Assembly (NCBI RefSeq): GCF_002222055.1
Contig: NZ_MUGS01000003.1
Location: 1 to 64,000 of the forward strand
Source of the DNA: Flavobacterium araucananum
GTDB taxonomy: Bacteria; Bacteroidota; Bacteroidia; Flavobacteriales; Flavobacteriaceae
DNA length: 64,000 nucleotides
Direction: 5' to 3'
The notes under the pieces were generated by a model. That model was not told the origin of the DNA, ran no database searches, and was given only the letters and a program-made list of their open reading frames with translations. Below are positions 43,147 to 52,367 of this stretch, in pieces (the first letter of the stretch is position 1; each line of letters opens with the position of its first letter). The position numbers and the translations under genes are program-made.

Positions 43147-43154
43147 TATGTTTG
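43147..43154 (+). promoter_or_regulatory. -7 element of the GH97 gene
   Basis: TATGTTTG matches TAnnTTTG and abuts the dyad that begins at 43155; the start codon is 25 bp downstream. Confidence 0.6.
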
Positions 43155-43175
43155 TAAGTGTAAAATAAACACTTA
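43155..43175. promoter_or_regulatory. Arabinose-regulon operator candidate (GH97)
   Basis: TAAGTGT-AAAATAA-ACACTTA, a perfect 7-bp inverted repeat over the transcription start. An identical dyad with one spacer change lies upstream of araB (52247-52267). Confidence 0.7.
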
Positions 43176-43178
43176 ACT

Positions 43179-45098
43179 ATGAAAAAACTATTATTACTAA
43201 CCATTTTTGGGATATTTCTCAATTCATTTGCTCAAAAAAAACCGAATTCATTTTTTACAAATTCTGAGAAGACTCTAAAAGTAGCATTTGAAATGAATAC
43301 CAAAAACACGCCAACGTACACTATTTTATATCAGGATAAAGTTGTGCTTAATACCTCCGAATTGGGAATTATCCGTGAAGACGCTAATTTTTATACAGAT
43401 CTAAAAGTCATTAAAATTTCTGATGCTAAAAAAGTAACGGATCACTACTCGATGCTTCAGGGTAAAAGAAAAGATATTTCCTATTCTGCCAATCAATATA
43501 TTGTAAGCCTTCAGAATTCGAAAAGTGAAATCATGGAAATCATTTTTCAGCTTTCGAAAGATGGTGTTGCGCTTCGATACCAATTTCCGTCAACTTCAAA
43601 AGAATTGAAAAAGATAGTGGAAGAAAAAACATCTTATAACTTTGATTCTTCGGCGAAAGCCTGGTTACAGCCTATGTCTAAAGCTAAATCGGGCTGGAAA
43701 GAAACCAATCCGGCATACGAAGAACATTATGCCATGGGCGTTCCTTTAAGTACAAAACCTGCATTTGGTGAAGGTTGGGTTTATCCGGCTCTTTTTGAAA
43801 CGAACAACAATTGGATTTTGATTACAGAAACCGGTTTACACAACAAATACTGTGGCACACGATTGGTTTATAACGACAATGCAAAAGCGATGCAGGTGAC
43901 TTTTCCTCAAAAGGAAGAAGTTTTTCCAAATGGTGCTTTGAATCCGGAATCCCAATTGCCCTGGATTACGCCTTGGCGCATTATCACCATTGGTTCTTTG
44001 AACACGATTACCGAAAGTACTTTAGGAACAGATTTGTCCGATCCTGCTATCAAAATGGATACCTCTTTTATAAAAAGCGGACTTTCATCCTGGAGTTGGG
44101 TTTTATTAAAAGATGATTCTGTAAACTATGAAACCACGCATCAGTTTATTGAATATGCTTCTAAAATGAATTGGCCCTATTGTTTGATTGATGCAGATTG
44201 GGATACCAGAATTGGCTACGAGAAAATGAAAGAATTAGTGGATTTTGCCAAAACCAAAAACGTAAAATTATTGGTTTGGTACAATTCATCAGGTGCCTGG
44301 AACAGTACTGAATATCACCCTAAGAATAAATTACTGACGCATGAAAACAGGGCTTTTGAATTTAAAAGGCTTAATGATTTAGGTATTGCCGGAATTAAAG
44401 TTGATTTCTTTGGTGGCGACGGACAATCGATGATTGCATATTATCACGATATGCTAAAAGATGCTTCCCATTATAAATTAATGATCAATCTTCATGGAGC
44501 GACTTTGCCTCGAGGATGGCAACGTACATATCCAAATTTACTAACTACAGAAGCTGTAAAAGGTTATGAGTACATTACTTTCGATCAAAATATTGCCAAT
44601 CTGGAACCAAGCCATTGTGCGATGCTGCCTTTTGCCAGAAATGCTTTTGATCCAATGGATTTTACGCCAATGGCTCTGGATAAAATTCCGAATATTAATA
44701 GAATAACAACTCCGGCTTTTGAACTGGCTCTGCCTGTTTTATTCTTATCCGGTATTCAACATATTGCTGAAATTCCGGAAGGAATGGCAAAAATGCCTGC
44801 TTATGTTGTTGATTATTTAAAAGATATCCCAACAAATTGGGACGACTCAAAATTCATTGCCGGTTTTCCAGGAAAATATATTGTAATGGCCAGAAGAAGC
44901 GGAAACACCTGGCACATTGTGGGTATTAATGGCGAAAATTCTCCAAAAGAAATTGAAGTCGATTTGTCTTTTGTAAAAAATCAAAAAGGGTTTATTGTCC
45001 TTGAAGATGAGAATGGTTTTAAACAAGAATCCATTTCAAAAAACCAAAAACTGACCCTGAAAATGAAACCTTATGGTGGTTTTGTCGTTAAGATATAA
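43179..45098 (+). CDS. GH97 glycoside hydrolase
   Basis: The 639-residue secreted protein (signal peptide to about residue 18, FLNSFAQ) has the GH97 N-terminal beta domain, the catalytic TIM barrel (about 265-540) and a C-terminal beta domain. AGIKVDFFGGDGQ carries the Asp that serves as nucleophile in retaining members, unlike the glutamate base of SusB-like inverting enzymes. GH97 includes alpha-glucosidases, alpha-galactosidases and beta-L-arabinopyranosidases. The shared operator with araB and the nearby arabinan genes favour an arabinose- or galactose-releasing activity, but that is inference. It converges on the OsmC gene with an 11-bp gap. Confidence 0.9.
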   Translation: MKKLLLLTIFGIFLNSFAQKKPNSFFTNSEKTLKVAFEMNTKNTPTYTILYQDKVVLNTSELGIIREDANFYTDLKVIKISDAKKVTDHYSMLQGKRKDISYSANQYIVSLQNSKSEIMEIIFQLSKDGVALRYQFPSTSKELKKIVEEKTSYNFDSSAKAWLQPMSKAKSGWKETNPAYEEHYAMGVPLSTKPAFGEGWVYPALFETNNNWILITETGLHNKYCGTRLVYNDNAKAMQVTFPQKEEVFPNGALNPESQLPWITPWRIITIGSLNTITESTLGTDLSDPAIKMDTSFIKSGLSSWSWVLLKDDSVNYETTHQFIEYASKMNWPYCLIDADWDTRIGYEKMKELVDFAKTKNVKLLVWYNSSGAWNSTEYHPKNKLLTHENRAFEFKRLNDLGIAGIKVDFFGGDGQSMIAYYHDMLKDASHYKLMINLHGATLPRGWQRTYPNLLTTEAVKGYEYITFDQNIANLEPSHCAMLPFARNAFDPMDFTPMALDKIPNINRITTPAFELALPVLFLSGIQHIAEIPEGMAKMPAYVVDYLKDIPTNWDDSKFIAGFPGKYIVMARRSGNTWHIVGINGENSPKEIEVDLSFVKNQKGFIVLEDENGFKQESISKNQKLTLKMKPYGGFVVKI

Positions 45099-45109
45099 AG
45101 TTTTTTTCC

Positions 45110-45574
45110 TCATATAAGTTCACAACTCGCGTTATGCAATACAGGAAAATTGCAAGAATTAGCGATAAAACACAATTGATTTGCTTTTGTGTGCAATTGT
45201 ATCGCTAAGTCAATTTTATCAGGATTTAAAATCTTTGCTTTAGGATTTAATCTGACTTCTGTAAAACGCCCGCTGCCGTCAGGAGAAACTTCGAGTATTG
45301 CTTCGGCATTATCTGAATATTCCAGAACTTCTATTTCGTTTTGAGAACATACGTATAAATAGGACATCATGTGACAAGAAACCAAACTGCTCAAAAGCAA
45401 ATCTTCGGGATTGTATAATTCAGGATCACCTTTGAAAGCTTTTGCTGCCGAAACATCTAAAACAGGTTTACCTTCAATTTTTATTTGATGGCTTTTGTTG
45501 TAAACCCTCTTTGTTGAATCTTCCTGCTCTTTGTTTGAAGTCCAGTTTATTGCTGCTTTGAATAAATGTTTCAT
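45110..45574 (-). CDS. OsmC-family peroxiredoxin
   Basis: The 154-residue cytosolic protein has the OsmC/Ohr fold with the two redox cysteines in LLSSLVSCHMMSYLY (about residue 67) and the LCFIANSCNFPV segment (about 141). Family members reduce organic or fatty-acid peroxides with a Cys-Cys cycle. It stands alone between GH97 (convergent) and an alpha/beta hydrolase. Nothing links it to the arabinose genes. Confidence 0.92.
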   Translation of the reverse strand: MKHLFKAAINWTSNKEQEDSTKRVYNKSHQIKIEGKPVLDVSAAKAFKGDPELYNPEDLLLSSLVSCHMMSYLYVCSQNEIEVLEYSDNAEAILEVSPDGSGRFTEVRLNPKAKILNPDKIDLAIQLHTKANQLCFIANSCNFPVLHNASCELI

Positions 45575-45663
45575 TTCGCTTTCATTTTCTATTGCGAAGT
45601 TAAGATTTTATAAGTTGTAAATGAATTAATCCCGCAAAGTCGCAGAGACGCAAAGTTTTTTCT

Positions 45664-45745
45664 GCCACGAATTTCACTAATTTTTACTAATTAAACTGAG
45701 TAGAGTTTACTAAATCAATTCGTGCTAATTTGTGAAATTCGTGGC
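45664..45745. repeat. Dispersed inverted repeat (relative of 8380-8438)
   Basis: Arms GCCACGAATTTCACTAATT (45664-45682) and the complementary 45727-45745 match at 18 of 19 positions around a 44-base loop. The arms share GCCAC-AATTTCAC with the 8.4-kb repeat. Confidence 0.8.
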
Positions 45746-45760
45746 GAAAACTTTATCCAT

Positions 45761-45795
45761 AAAAAAACCTCAAAAGAATCACTTTCGAGGTTTTT
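45761..45795 (-). terminator. Terminator of the alpha/beta-hydrolase gene
   Basis: AAACCTCAAAAG / CTTTCGAGGTTT stem with one mismatch and a T-run on the minus strand; closely related to 46813-46847. Confidence 0.75.
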
Positions 45796-45832
45796 AGAGA
45801 ATTATTAAACGAATAAAACTTTGAGTCTGTTT

Positions 45833-46711
45833 TTATTTATCCCATTTAGTCCAATCCGAATCTGATCTTTTAAACGGTTCTGATAAAAACTTATTTGCTA
45901 TTGCATTAAATACTTCCGGACTTGAAGCCGGTGCAAAATGGGTTTCTCCAGGCATAATGCATAACTGTGCCTTAGGTATGTTTTCGAAAATTTCAACTGT
46001 ATGCTCATTTCTGATTACGTCTCTATCTCCAGCTATTACAAGAACTTTTGCTTTAATTTTTGATAAATCTTTAGTTGCAATAGTAGGTTGATATATCAAA
46101 AGTCCGGCAAGTTGTTTCATTAGATTCCAATTCTCGCTAGTATCTTTTTCTTTAATTTTTGAAACAATCATTTTTTTCAAGTTCTGAACATCTTTTGTCG
46201 CCCATGAATAAATAGCAGTAGAATCAGGTCGTAAATTGGCACCCATTGCTACGATTTTCTTTATTTTTGACTTCCCTGAAATCCCCATTTGCAAACCAAC
46301 AATTCCTCCATCACTCCATCCAATAATACTTATCGAATCCAGTTTTAAATGATTGACTAATGCTTCAGTATCTTTTGTCATTTGGACAAATGTTAAAGAA
46401 TCTGTTTTTAACTCTGATTTGCCTTGTCCTCTACTATCGGCAGCAATAACTCTGTATTTACTTTTAAAATAATCAATTTGATTTCCCATCGATTCAATAC
46501 TTCCTCCATTTCCGTGAATCAATAACAAAGGTTCCCCTTTTCCATATTCTTCATAATAAATTTTAGCTCCATTGAGTTCGACAAATTTTCCAACAGCCGT
46601 ATTTTTACCATAAGGCGTGTCAAATTTAAAATTCATCTGAACCTGAGCATTTGCAATTCCAAATACTGAAAATGTTAATAAAAGAAGTAATAATTTAATT
46701 GGGTTTTTCAT
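45833..46711 (-). CDS. Secreted alpha/beta-fold hydrolase
   Basis: The 292-residue product has a signal peptide (to about VFGIANAQ, residue 23) and an alpha/beta-hydrolase core: the oxyanion LLIHGNGGS, DSRGQGKSE, the nucleophile elbow IGWSDGGIVG, and a late GETHFAPAS with the catalytic histidine. This is the proline iminopeptidase/lactonase-like group; the substrate cannot be predicted. It is downstream of galM on the same strand, after a terminator, so it is probably a separate unit. Confidence 0.88.
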   Translation of the reverse strand: MKNPIKLLLLLLTFSVFGIANAQVQMNFKFDTPYGKNTAVGKFVELNGAKIYYEEYGKGEPLLLIHGNGGSIESMGNQIDYFKSKYRVIAADSRGQGKSELKTDSLTFVQMTKDTEALVNHLKLDSISIIGWSDGGIVGLQMGISGKSKIKKIVAMGANLRPDSTAIYSWATKDVQNLKKMIVSKIKEKDTSENWNLMKQLAGLLIYQPTIATKDLSKIKAKVLVIAGDRDVIRNEHTVEIFENIPKAQLCIMPGETHFAPASSPEVFNAIANKFLSEPFKRSDSDWTKWDK

Positions 46712-46812
46712 AATTAAAGGGTTTTTAGGATAGTTATTACGCTAATGTAAGAAATAATTTAACAAATTAACAAAGTCTTTGTAAATCGTAATATGTTCTA
46801 ATATTTTCTAAT

Positions 46813-46847
46813 AAAAAAACCTCGAAAGGAGTACTTTCGAGGTTTTT
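46813..46847 (-). terminator. galM terminator (end of the araBDA-galM unit)
   Basis: A perfect 9-bp stem CCTCGAAAG / CTTTCGAGG with a T-run on the minus strand, 35 bp past the galM stop. Confidence 0.85.
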
Positions 46848-46881
46848 AAAAAATTACTGAACTAATAAACAAATTCTAAAA

Positions 46882-48066
46882 CTATTTTTTTACAGAAAAT
46901 TTAAAAACAGTTTTAGTCTTATATTTTTCTCCCGGGTTTAAAACCGTTGTCGGGAAATTTTTCTGATTGGGAGAATCCGGATAATGTTCAGTTTCTAAAC
47001 AAAGTCCCGTTCTGTGTCCATATTTTTTGCCATCGCGTGTTGGTAAAGTTCCGTCAAGAAAGTTTCCGGAATAAAACTGAATTCCAGGTTCGTCAGTTGT
47101 CATTTCCATAACTCTTCCGCTCGCTGCGTGATATACTTTTGCAATGATTGTTTTTCCTTTTTCAGGATTATTCAATACCCAACAATGATCATAACCTTTT
47201 CCTCTTTCTAATTGTTCGTTTTTAACTTCGATGTCTTTTCCAATTAATTTTGGAGTTCTAAAATCGAAAGGAGTATTAGCAACATCTTCTAATTTTCCCG
47301 TAGGAATTAAAGTTGCATCTACCGGAACTAATTTGTCAGCATTCAAAGTCAATTCATGATCTAAGATTGTTTTTGTAAAATCTCCCGATAAATTGAAATA
47401 AGAATGTTGTGTTAGATTTACAATCGTTTTCTTGTCTGTTGTTGCTTCATACAAAACTTCTAACTGATTATCATTTGTCAATGTATACGTTACAAAAACC
47501 TGAAGATTTCCCGGATAACCTTCTTCTAAATCTTTACTTAAATAAGATAATTTTAAAGTCGCTGTATTTCCGGATTTAACGGCATCGGCTTTCCAAACAA
47601 CGTTAAAATATCCTTGTGGTCCACCGTGCAAAGCATTTGGTGCATTATTTATAGCTAATTGATATTCTTTTCCGTCTAAAGCGAATTTCCCTTTCGCGAT
47701 TCTGTTTCCATATCTTCCGATCAAAGCTCCAAAAAATGGATTTTCTTTTTCATATTGTGCCAAAGAATTAAATCCGATCACTACATTTTCAGAAACACCT
47801 TGTATATTTGGTACTTTAAGATCCGTAATTCTTCCACCAAAAGTGATGATATCAACTTCCATCCCATTTTGGTTTTTCAACTTATAACTATCTACTTTTT
47901 CTCCTTTTGCAGTAGTTCCATAAGAAGATTTTTCGATTGTAACCGTAGCTTTTTCATCTGAAGAAACTGTTGTCGCATCCATTTTTTTATCGTTTTTACA
48001 TTGAACAGAAATTGCTGCCAAACTCATAAGGCTAATTCCAAAAACGCAACGTTTTAATACATTCAT
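46882..48066 (-). CDS. galM: Aldose 1-epimerase, lipoprotein form
   Basis: The 394-residue protein interconverts sugar anomers. A lipobox (ISVQCKNDKK, Cys23) places it in the envelope. The GalM core has ITFGGRITDLKVPN, FFGALIGRYGNRIAKG, NALHGGPQGY, the catalytic histidine in LTQHSYFNLSG, DHCWVLN and a late LETEHYPDSPNQ with the catalytic glutamate. It is the last gene of the araBDA unit (113 bp after araA); its job may be to equilibrate arabinose or galactose anomers released outside the inner membrane. Confidence 0.93.
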   Translation of the reverse strand: MNVLKRCVFGISLMSLAAISVQCKNDKKMDATTVSSDEKATVTIEKSSYGTTAKGEKVDSYKLKNQNGMEVDIITFGGRITDLKVPNIQGVSENVVIGFNSLAQYEKENPFFGALIGRYGNRIAKGKFALDGKEYQLAINNAPNALHGGPQGYFNVVWKADAVKSGNTATLKLSYLSKDLEEGYPGNLQVFVTYTLTNDNQLEVLYEATTDKKTIVNLTQHSYFNLSGDFTKTILDHELTLNADKLVPVDATLIPTGKLEDVANTPFDFRTPKLIGKDIEVKNEQLERGKGYDHCWVLNNPEKGKTIIAKVYHAASGRVMEMTTDEPGIQFYSGNFLDGTLPTRDGKKYGHRTGLCLETEHYPDSPNQKNFPTTVLNPGEKYKTKTVFKFSVKK

Positions 48067-48179
48067 AAATATTATTTTTTAAGTATTGTAAAAAGTGAAA
48101 TGAAAGATATGAAAAATTTAAAAGTGACGAAATTTTGAAACCTCTGAACCTTTGCCTCTTTGAACCTTTGTACCTTTAA

Positions 48180-49688
48180 TTAAAGTCCGTGTTGAAACAA
48201 ATGAAAATAAGCTTCGTTTGCATTGATCTTATCTTTAAAGTCTCTTACCGTAGTTTTTTCGTCAATAACCAATAATTCGATTCCGGCGATATCAGCAAAA
48301 TCTTCCATGTATTCTGTTGTGATTGCCTGGCTGTAAACCGTATGATGCGCTCCTCCGGCAAGAATCCATGCAGTTGCCGCGATATCAAGATTTGGTTTAC
48401 AATCCCATAAAACTCTTGCAACCGGTAATTTTGGTAAATCTGCCAATGGTTTAATCGCTTCAACTTCGTTCACAATCAAACGGAAACGATTCCCCATATC
48501 AATCAAAGAAACATTGATTGCAGCTCCTGCAGGTGAATTAAACACCAAACGCGCAGGATCTTCTTTTCCTCCAATTCCTAACGGATGCACTTCGCATGAA
48601 GGTTTTGCCTCTGCAATCGATGGACAAATTTCTAACATGTGAGATCCTAAAACGTATGATTTTTGAGGTGTAAAATGATACGTATAATCTTCCATGAAAG
48701 AAGTTCCTCCTTCAAGTCCAACATTCATCACTTTTAAGGCACGAACCATTGCAGCAGTTTTCCAGTCGCCTTCTCCACCAAAACCATAACCATCGGCCAT
48801 TAATCTTTGTGTTGCAATTCCTGGCAATTGTTTCCAAACTCCAAGATTTTCAAACGTATCTGTAAAAGCCCCAAAACCGCCTTCGGTAAGGAAAGCTCTT
48901 AAACCTAATTCTATTTTTGCTGCTTCGACCAATGAACTTCTTTGTGCTCCGCCTTCTTTTAAAGAATCTGTCAAAGTATAAGAAGATTCATAAACGGCTA
49001 ATAAATCATTCAATTGTTGGTCTGTAACTTTCTCAATATGTTTCGTAACATCCGATGAATCATATCCATTAACCGACATTCCAAAACGAATCTGAGCTTC
49101 TACTTTATCACCTTCTGTAACGGCAACTTCACGCATATTGTCTCCAATACGGGCTACTTTTAAGTTCTGAAGTTCATCCCAACCCAAAGCTACTCTTGTC
49201 CAAACACCCAATTTGTTCAAAACGCGAGGATCTTCCCAATGTCCAACCACAACTTTACGCTTTTTGCGCATTCTTGACATGATAAAACCAAACTCACGAT
49301 CTCCGTGTGCGGATTGATTCAGGTTCATGAAATCCATGTCGATAGTTCCCCACGGAATTTCGGCATTATATTGTGTATGCAAATGGCATAATGGTTTCTT
49401 TAGAATACTTAATCCGCCAATCCACATTTTTGCCGGAGAAAAAGTGTGCATCCAGGCAATAATCCCGATACAGTTTTTTTCTGAATTCGCTGCCAAACAA
49501 ACATCTAAAATTTGAGCAGGAGATTTTACTACATCTTTATAAACCACTTTTACCGGAATACTCGATGATGCGTCTAATCCTTTTGCTATTAATTGCGAAT
49601 GTTCCGCTACTTTTCTAAGCGTTTCTTCACCGTATAATTCCTGGCTTCCTACTACAAACCATACTTCTTTTTGAGAAATGTCAATCAT
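48180..49688 (-). CDS. araA: L-arabinose isomerase
   Basis: The 502-residue cytosolic enzyme converts L-arabinose to L-ribulose, usually with manganese. [43 protein letters not shown], the glutamate-containing [15 protein letters not shown] and the metal-binding [10 protein letters not shown] and GGAHHTVYS segments are all present. Length is normal. It lies 135 bp after araD on the same strand. Confidence 0.97.
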   Translation of the reverse strand: MIDISQKEVWFVVGSQELYGEETLRKVAEHSQLIAKGLDASSSIPVKVVYKDVVKSPAQILDVCLAANSEKNCIGIIAWMHTFSPAKMWIGGLSILKKPLCHLHTQYNAEIPWGTIDMDFMNLNQSAHGDREFGFIMSRMRKKRKVVVGHWEDPRVLNKLGVWTRVALGWDELQNLKVARIGDNMREVAVTEGDKVEAQIRFGMSVNGYDSSDVTKHIEKVTDQQLNDLLAVYESSYTLTDSLKEGGAQRSSLVEAAKIELGLRAFLTEGGFGAFTDTFENLGVWKQLPGIATQRLMADGYGFGGEGDWKTAAMVRALKVMNVGLEGGTSFMEDYTYHFTPQKSYVLGSHMLEICPSIAEAKPSCEVHPLGIGGKEDPARLVFNSPAGAAINVSLIDMGNRFRLIVNEVEAIKPLADLPKLPVARVLWDCKPNLDIAATAWILAGGAHHTVYSQAITTEYMEDFADIAGIELLVIDEKTTVRDFKDKINANEAYFHLFQHGL

Positions 49689-49822
49689 TTTGTTATTTTT
49701 TGTTTCAAGTTTCAGGTTGTTGAAATCTGAAAATCGAATTGTTATTATTTTTTTATTTCAGGTTTTCTTTGTTTCAAATTTGAAACCGTCTAAAATCTTT
49801 TTTCTTTATTCTTTTTTCTCTT

Positions 49823-50524
49823 TTACTGCCCGTAATAAGAATCTTTTCCGTGTTTACGATTGTAATGTTTCTTTATTAGGGAATCTTTTAATCTTGGTGC
49901 GTTTGGATTTATTTGTAAAGTCAAGAATGCCATTTCGGCTACAACTTCCAAAACTTTGCTATTGTAAACTGCTTTTGCTGCGTTTTTTCCCCATGCAAAT
50001 GGACCGTGATTTCCAATCAAAACCATTTCTACTTCTTCATAAGAAAGATTTTTTTCTTTGAAACAATCCAAAATCTGAATTCCGGTATTGTGTTCGTAAT
50101 TTCCTTCTATAAGCTCATCTGCCATCGGTGGCGCACACGGAATATCAGCTGTTAAATGATCGGCATGCGTGGTTCCAAAAATGGGAATATCACGTTGTGA
50201 TTGTGCCCAAGCTACCGAATAAGTGGCGTGTGTATGTGCAACGCCACCAATATTTGGCCAGTTTTTATATAAATATGCATGCGTTTTTGTGTCTGATGAC
50301 GGACGCATTGTTCCTTCAATAATATTATTATCAAAATCGACAATCACAATATCTTCCGGTTTTAAATCTTCATAAGGAACACCACTTGGTTTAATCGCAA
50401 AAACACCATTTTTTCGATCAACAGCACTCACATTTCCGAAAGTATATACAACCAAATTCAATGCATTTAACTGCATATTGGCTTCGTAACATTCCTGTTT
50501 TAAATCTTTATAAAGAGAACTCAT
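49823..50524 (-). CDS. araD: L-ribulose-5-phosphate 4-epimerase
   Basis: The class-II-aldolase-like enzyme makes D-xylulose-5-phosphate from L-ribulose-5-phosphate. Zinc ligands are in VAHTHATYSVAWAQ (His-x-His) and LIGNHGPFAWG; SAVDR and KPSG segments near the N-terminus bind phosphate. The start at 50524 (MSSLYKDLKQECYEANMQLN) gives 233 residues, the normal length; the ATG at 50560 lies deep in araB. It overlaps the end of araB by 17 bp, implying translational coupling. Confidence 0.96.
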   Translation of the reverse strand: MSSLYKDLKQECYEANMQLNALNLVVYTFGNVSAVDRKNGVFAIKPSGVPYEDLKPEDIVIVDFDNNIIEGTMRPSSDTKTHAYLYKNWPNIGGVAHTHATYSVAWAQSQRDIPIFGTTHADHLTADIPCAPPMADELIEGNYEHNTGIQILDCFKEKNLSYEEVEMVLIGNHGPFAWGKNAAKAVYNSKVLEVVAEMAFLTLQINPNAPRLKDSLIKKHYNRKHGKDSYYGQ

Positions 50525-52199
50525 GTTGCGAAATTTTAATAGTTGGATCTTCGTATGCACTTAATTGATCGTATGCCAAAAGCAGTTTATGATAAGCTGC
50601 AACTTTGTCTAATTGCGGGAAATATTCTCCGTCAAAATCACTTCCTATTTTTTGACTTGCTTCGATTACATTTGGATAAATTCCTGCTGCAACTGCTGCA
50701 TAAATCGCTGCTCCTAAAGCGGGAGTTTGGTCTGAAGCTGCAATTTTAATGGGCTTATTTAAAACATTTGCCAATGTCTGCATGATAAAAGGAGATTTAC
50801 GAGCAACGCCACCAATCCCGATAACGCTGTCGATTTTTACACCTTCCTCTTCAAAACGATCCACAATTTTCTTCGCTCCAAAACAAATTGCATTTACCAA
50901 AGCTTTGAAAATATGTGGCGCTTTTGTTCCTAAAGAAAGATTCGAAATCGCGCTTTTCAATTCCTGATTGGCATCTGGAGTTCTTCTTCCGTTAATCCAG
51001 TCTAATGCTATTGGAAGACTGTCTGAAACCGGAATTTTCTCTGCTTCTTTTGTTAATTCTACAATTAATTTATCGCTGAATTCTTCTCTTAATTGTTCTT
51101 TTTGAGTTTCATTTAAAACAGTTGAAGCCGTTAATAAATGATCTGTTGGCCAAAGCAATAATTCTTTGTACCAAGCCAGTAAATCTCCAAAAGCAGATTG
51201 TCCCGCTTCTAAACCAATAAATCCGGGAATTACTGATCCATCAACTTGTCCGCAGATTCCACGAACGGTTTTTGTTCCAACTTCATCATAAGAACCAACC
51301 AAAATATCGCAGGTTGAAGTTCCCATAACACGAACTAAAGTATTTTCTCCAATCTTCGCTCCAACAGCTCCGGAATGTGCATCGAAAGTTCCTACGGCTA
51401 CAACTGTTTCTGTCGAAAGTCCTAAACGATCTGCCCATTCTTTGCTTAAATTTCCGGCAACTACATCTGATGTATACGTTTCATCATAAAGATTACCACG
51501 AAGTTGAGCTAAATAAGGATGTAATTTTTCTAAGAATTCAAATGGCGGTAATCCGTTCCAGTCTTCGTGCCACATCGCTTTATGTCCAGCTGCACAACGG
51601 CTTCTTTTAAACGTTTTTAAATCTTTATCTTCAATTAATAAATACGTCATTAAATCGCAATGCTCCATCCAGGTATGTGCTGCATTTCGAACCGCTTCAT
51701 CTTCTCTGGCAATGTGCAGGATTTTTGCCCAAAACCATTCCGATGAATAAATTCCGCCTACATATTTAGTTACATTTTCTCCGCCCCAACTTACCGCCAA
51801 TTCGTTGATTTCGTTTGCTTCATTTATCGAAGTATGATCTTTCCAAAGTACCATCATCGCATTTGGGTTTTCCTCGAAACCTTTTGTCAAAGCCAATGGA
51901 ATTCCTTCTTTCGTAACAGGAACCGGTGAAGATCCGGTTGTATCAATACAGATTCCGCATACTTGCGAAGGATCAACTTTACTTTCTTTTATAACCGTCT
52001 GAATCGTAATTTCTAAACCTTCGATATGATCTAAAGGATGTTGGCGAAATTGATTTATCGACGCATCACAATATTGCTTGTTTTTCCATCTTTTATAATG
52101 AGAAACATTTGATGCCAGCTCTTGCCCATTTTCAGTATCTATTAGCATCGCTCGAACTGAATCTGTTCCGTAGTCCAATCCTATAACGTAATTTTTCAT
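50508..52199 (-). CDS. araB: Ribulokinase
   Basis: The 563-residue FGGY-family kinase phosphorylates L-ribulose. It begins KNYVIGLDYGTDSVRAMLID (the ATPase phosphate-1 loop), has GICIDTTGSSPVPVT near residue 90, the GTFDAHSGAVGAKIG segment, and a phosphate-2 region with SVIGIGGVARKSPFIMQ. The ATG at 52199 is preferred over 52226, which adds nine unconserved residues. First gene of the araBDA-galM unit, preceded by a shared operator at 52247-52267. Confidence 0.96.
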   Translation of the reverse strand: MKNYVIGLDYGTDSVRAMLIDTENGQELASNVSHYKRWKNKQYCDASINQFRQHPLDHIEGLEITIQTVIKESKVDPSQVCGICIDTTGSSPVPVTKEGIPLALTKGFEENPNAMMVLWKDHTSINEANEINELAVSWGGENVTKYVGGIYSSEWFWAKILHIAREDEAVRNAAHTWMEHCDLMTYLLIEDKDLKTFKRSRCAAGHKAMWHEDWNGLPPFEFLEKLHPYLAQLRGNLYDETYTSDVVAGNLSKEWADRLGLSTETVVAVGTFDAHSGAVGAKIGENTLVRVMGTSTCDILVGSYDEVGTKTVRGICGQVDGSVIPGFIGLEAGQSAFGDLLAWYKELLLWPTDHLLTASTVLNETQKEQLREEFSDKLIVELTKEAEKIPVSDSLPIALDWINGRRTPDANQELKSAISNLSLGTKAPHIFKALVNAICFGAKKIVDRFEEEGVKIDSVIGIGGVARKSPFIMQTLANVLNKPIKIAASDQTPALGAAIYAAVAAGIYPNVIEASQKIGSDFDGEYFPQLDKVAAYHKLLLAYDQLSAYEDPTIKISQHEFSL

Positions 52200-52223
52200 T
52201 CGAAATTCATTTAATAATAATGA

Positions 52224-52231
52224 CAAATATA
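52224..52231 (-). promoter_or_regulatory. -7 element of araB
   Basis: TATATTTG on the minus strand, 25 bp upstream of the araB start. The operator candidate covers the region where the -33 would be. Confidence 0.6.
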
Positions 52232-52246
52232 ATTATAATTCATTTA

Positions 52247-52267
52247 TAAGTGTACAATAAACACTTA
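52247..52267. promoter_or_regulatory. Arabinose-regulon operator candidate (araB)
   Basis: TAAGTGT-ACAATAA-ACACTTA, the same dyad as in front of GH97, here located just upstream of the araB -7 element. The regulator gene itself is not in the window. Confidence 0.7.
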
Positions 52268-52367
52268 ATAAAAATAATGGTTTGAATTTTTACAAATAAT
52301 GCATCAAAACAAGAGTTTAAGGGCAAAACAAAAAATAAACGTTGGTTTTACATTTATTCTGTTGCGA

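Noticed and set aside
42720..43150. Second copy of the tRNA-Leu 3' end as the right attachment site
   Set aside because: I looked for the T-arm and acceptor sequence (CGACTCCGGCTCCGGGT) and did not find it; the element's right boundary stays open.
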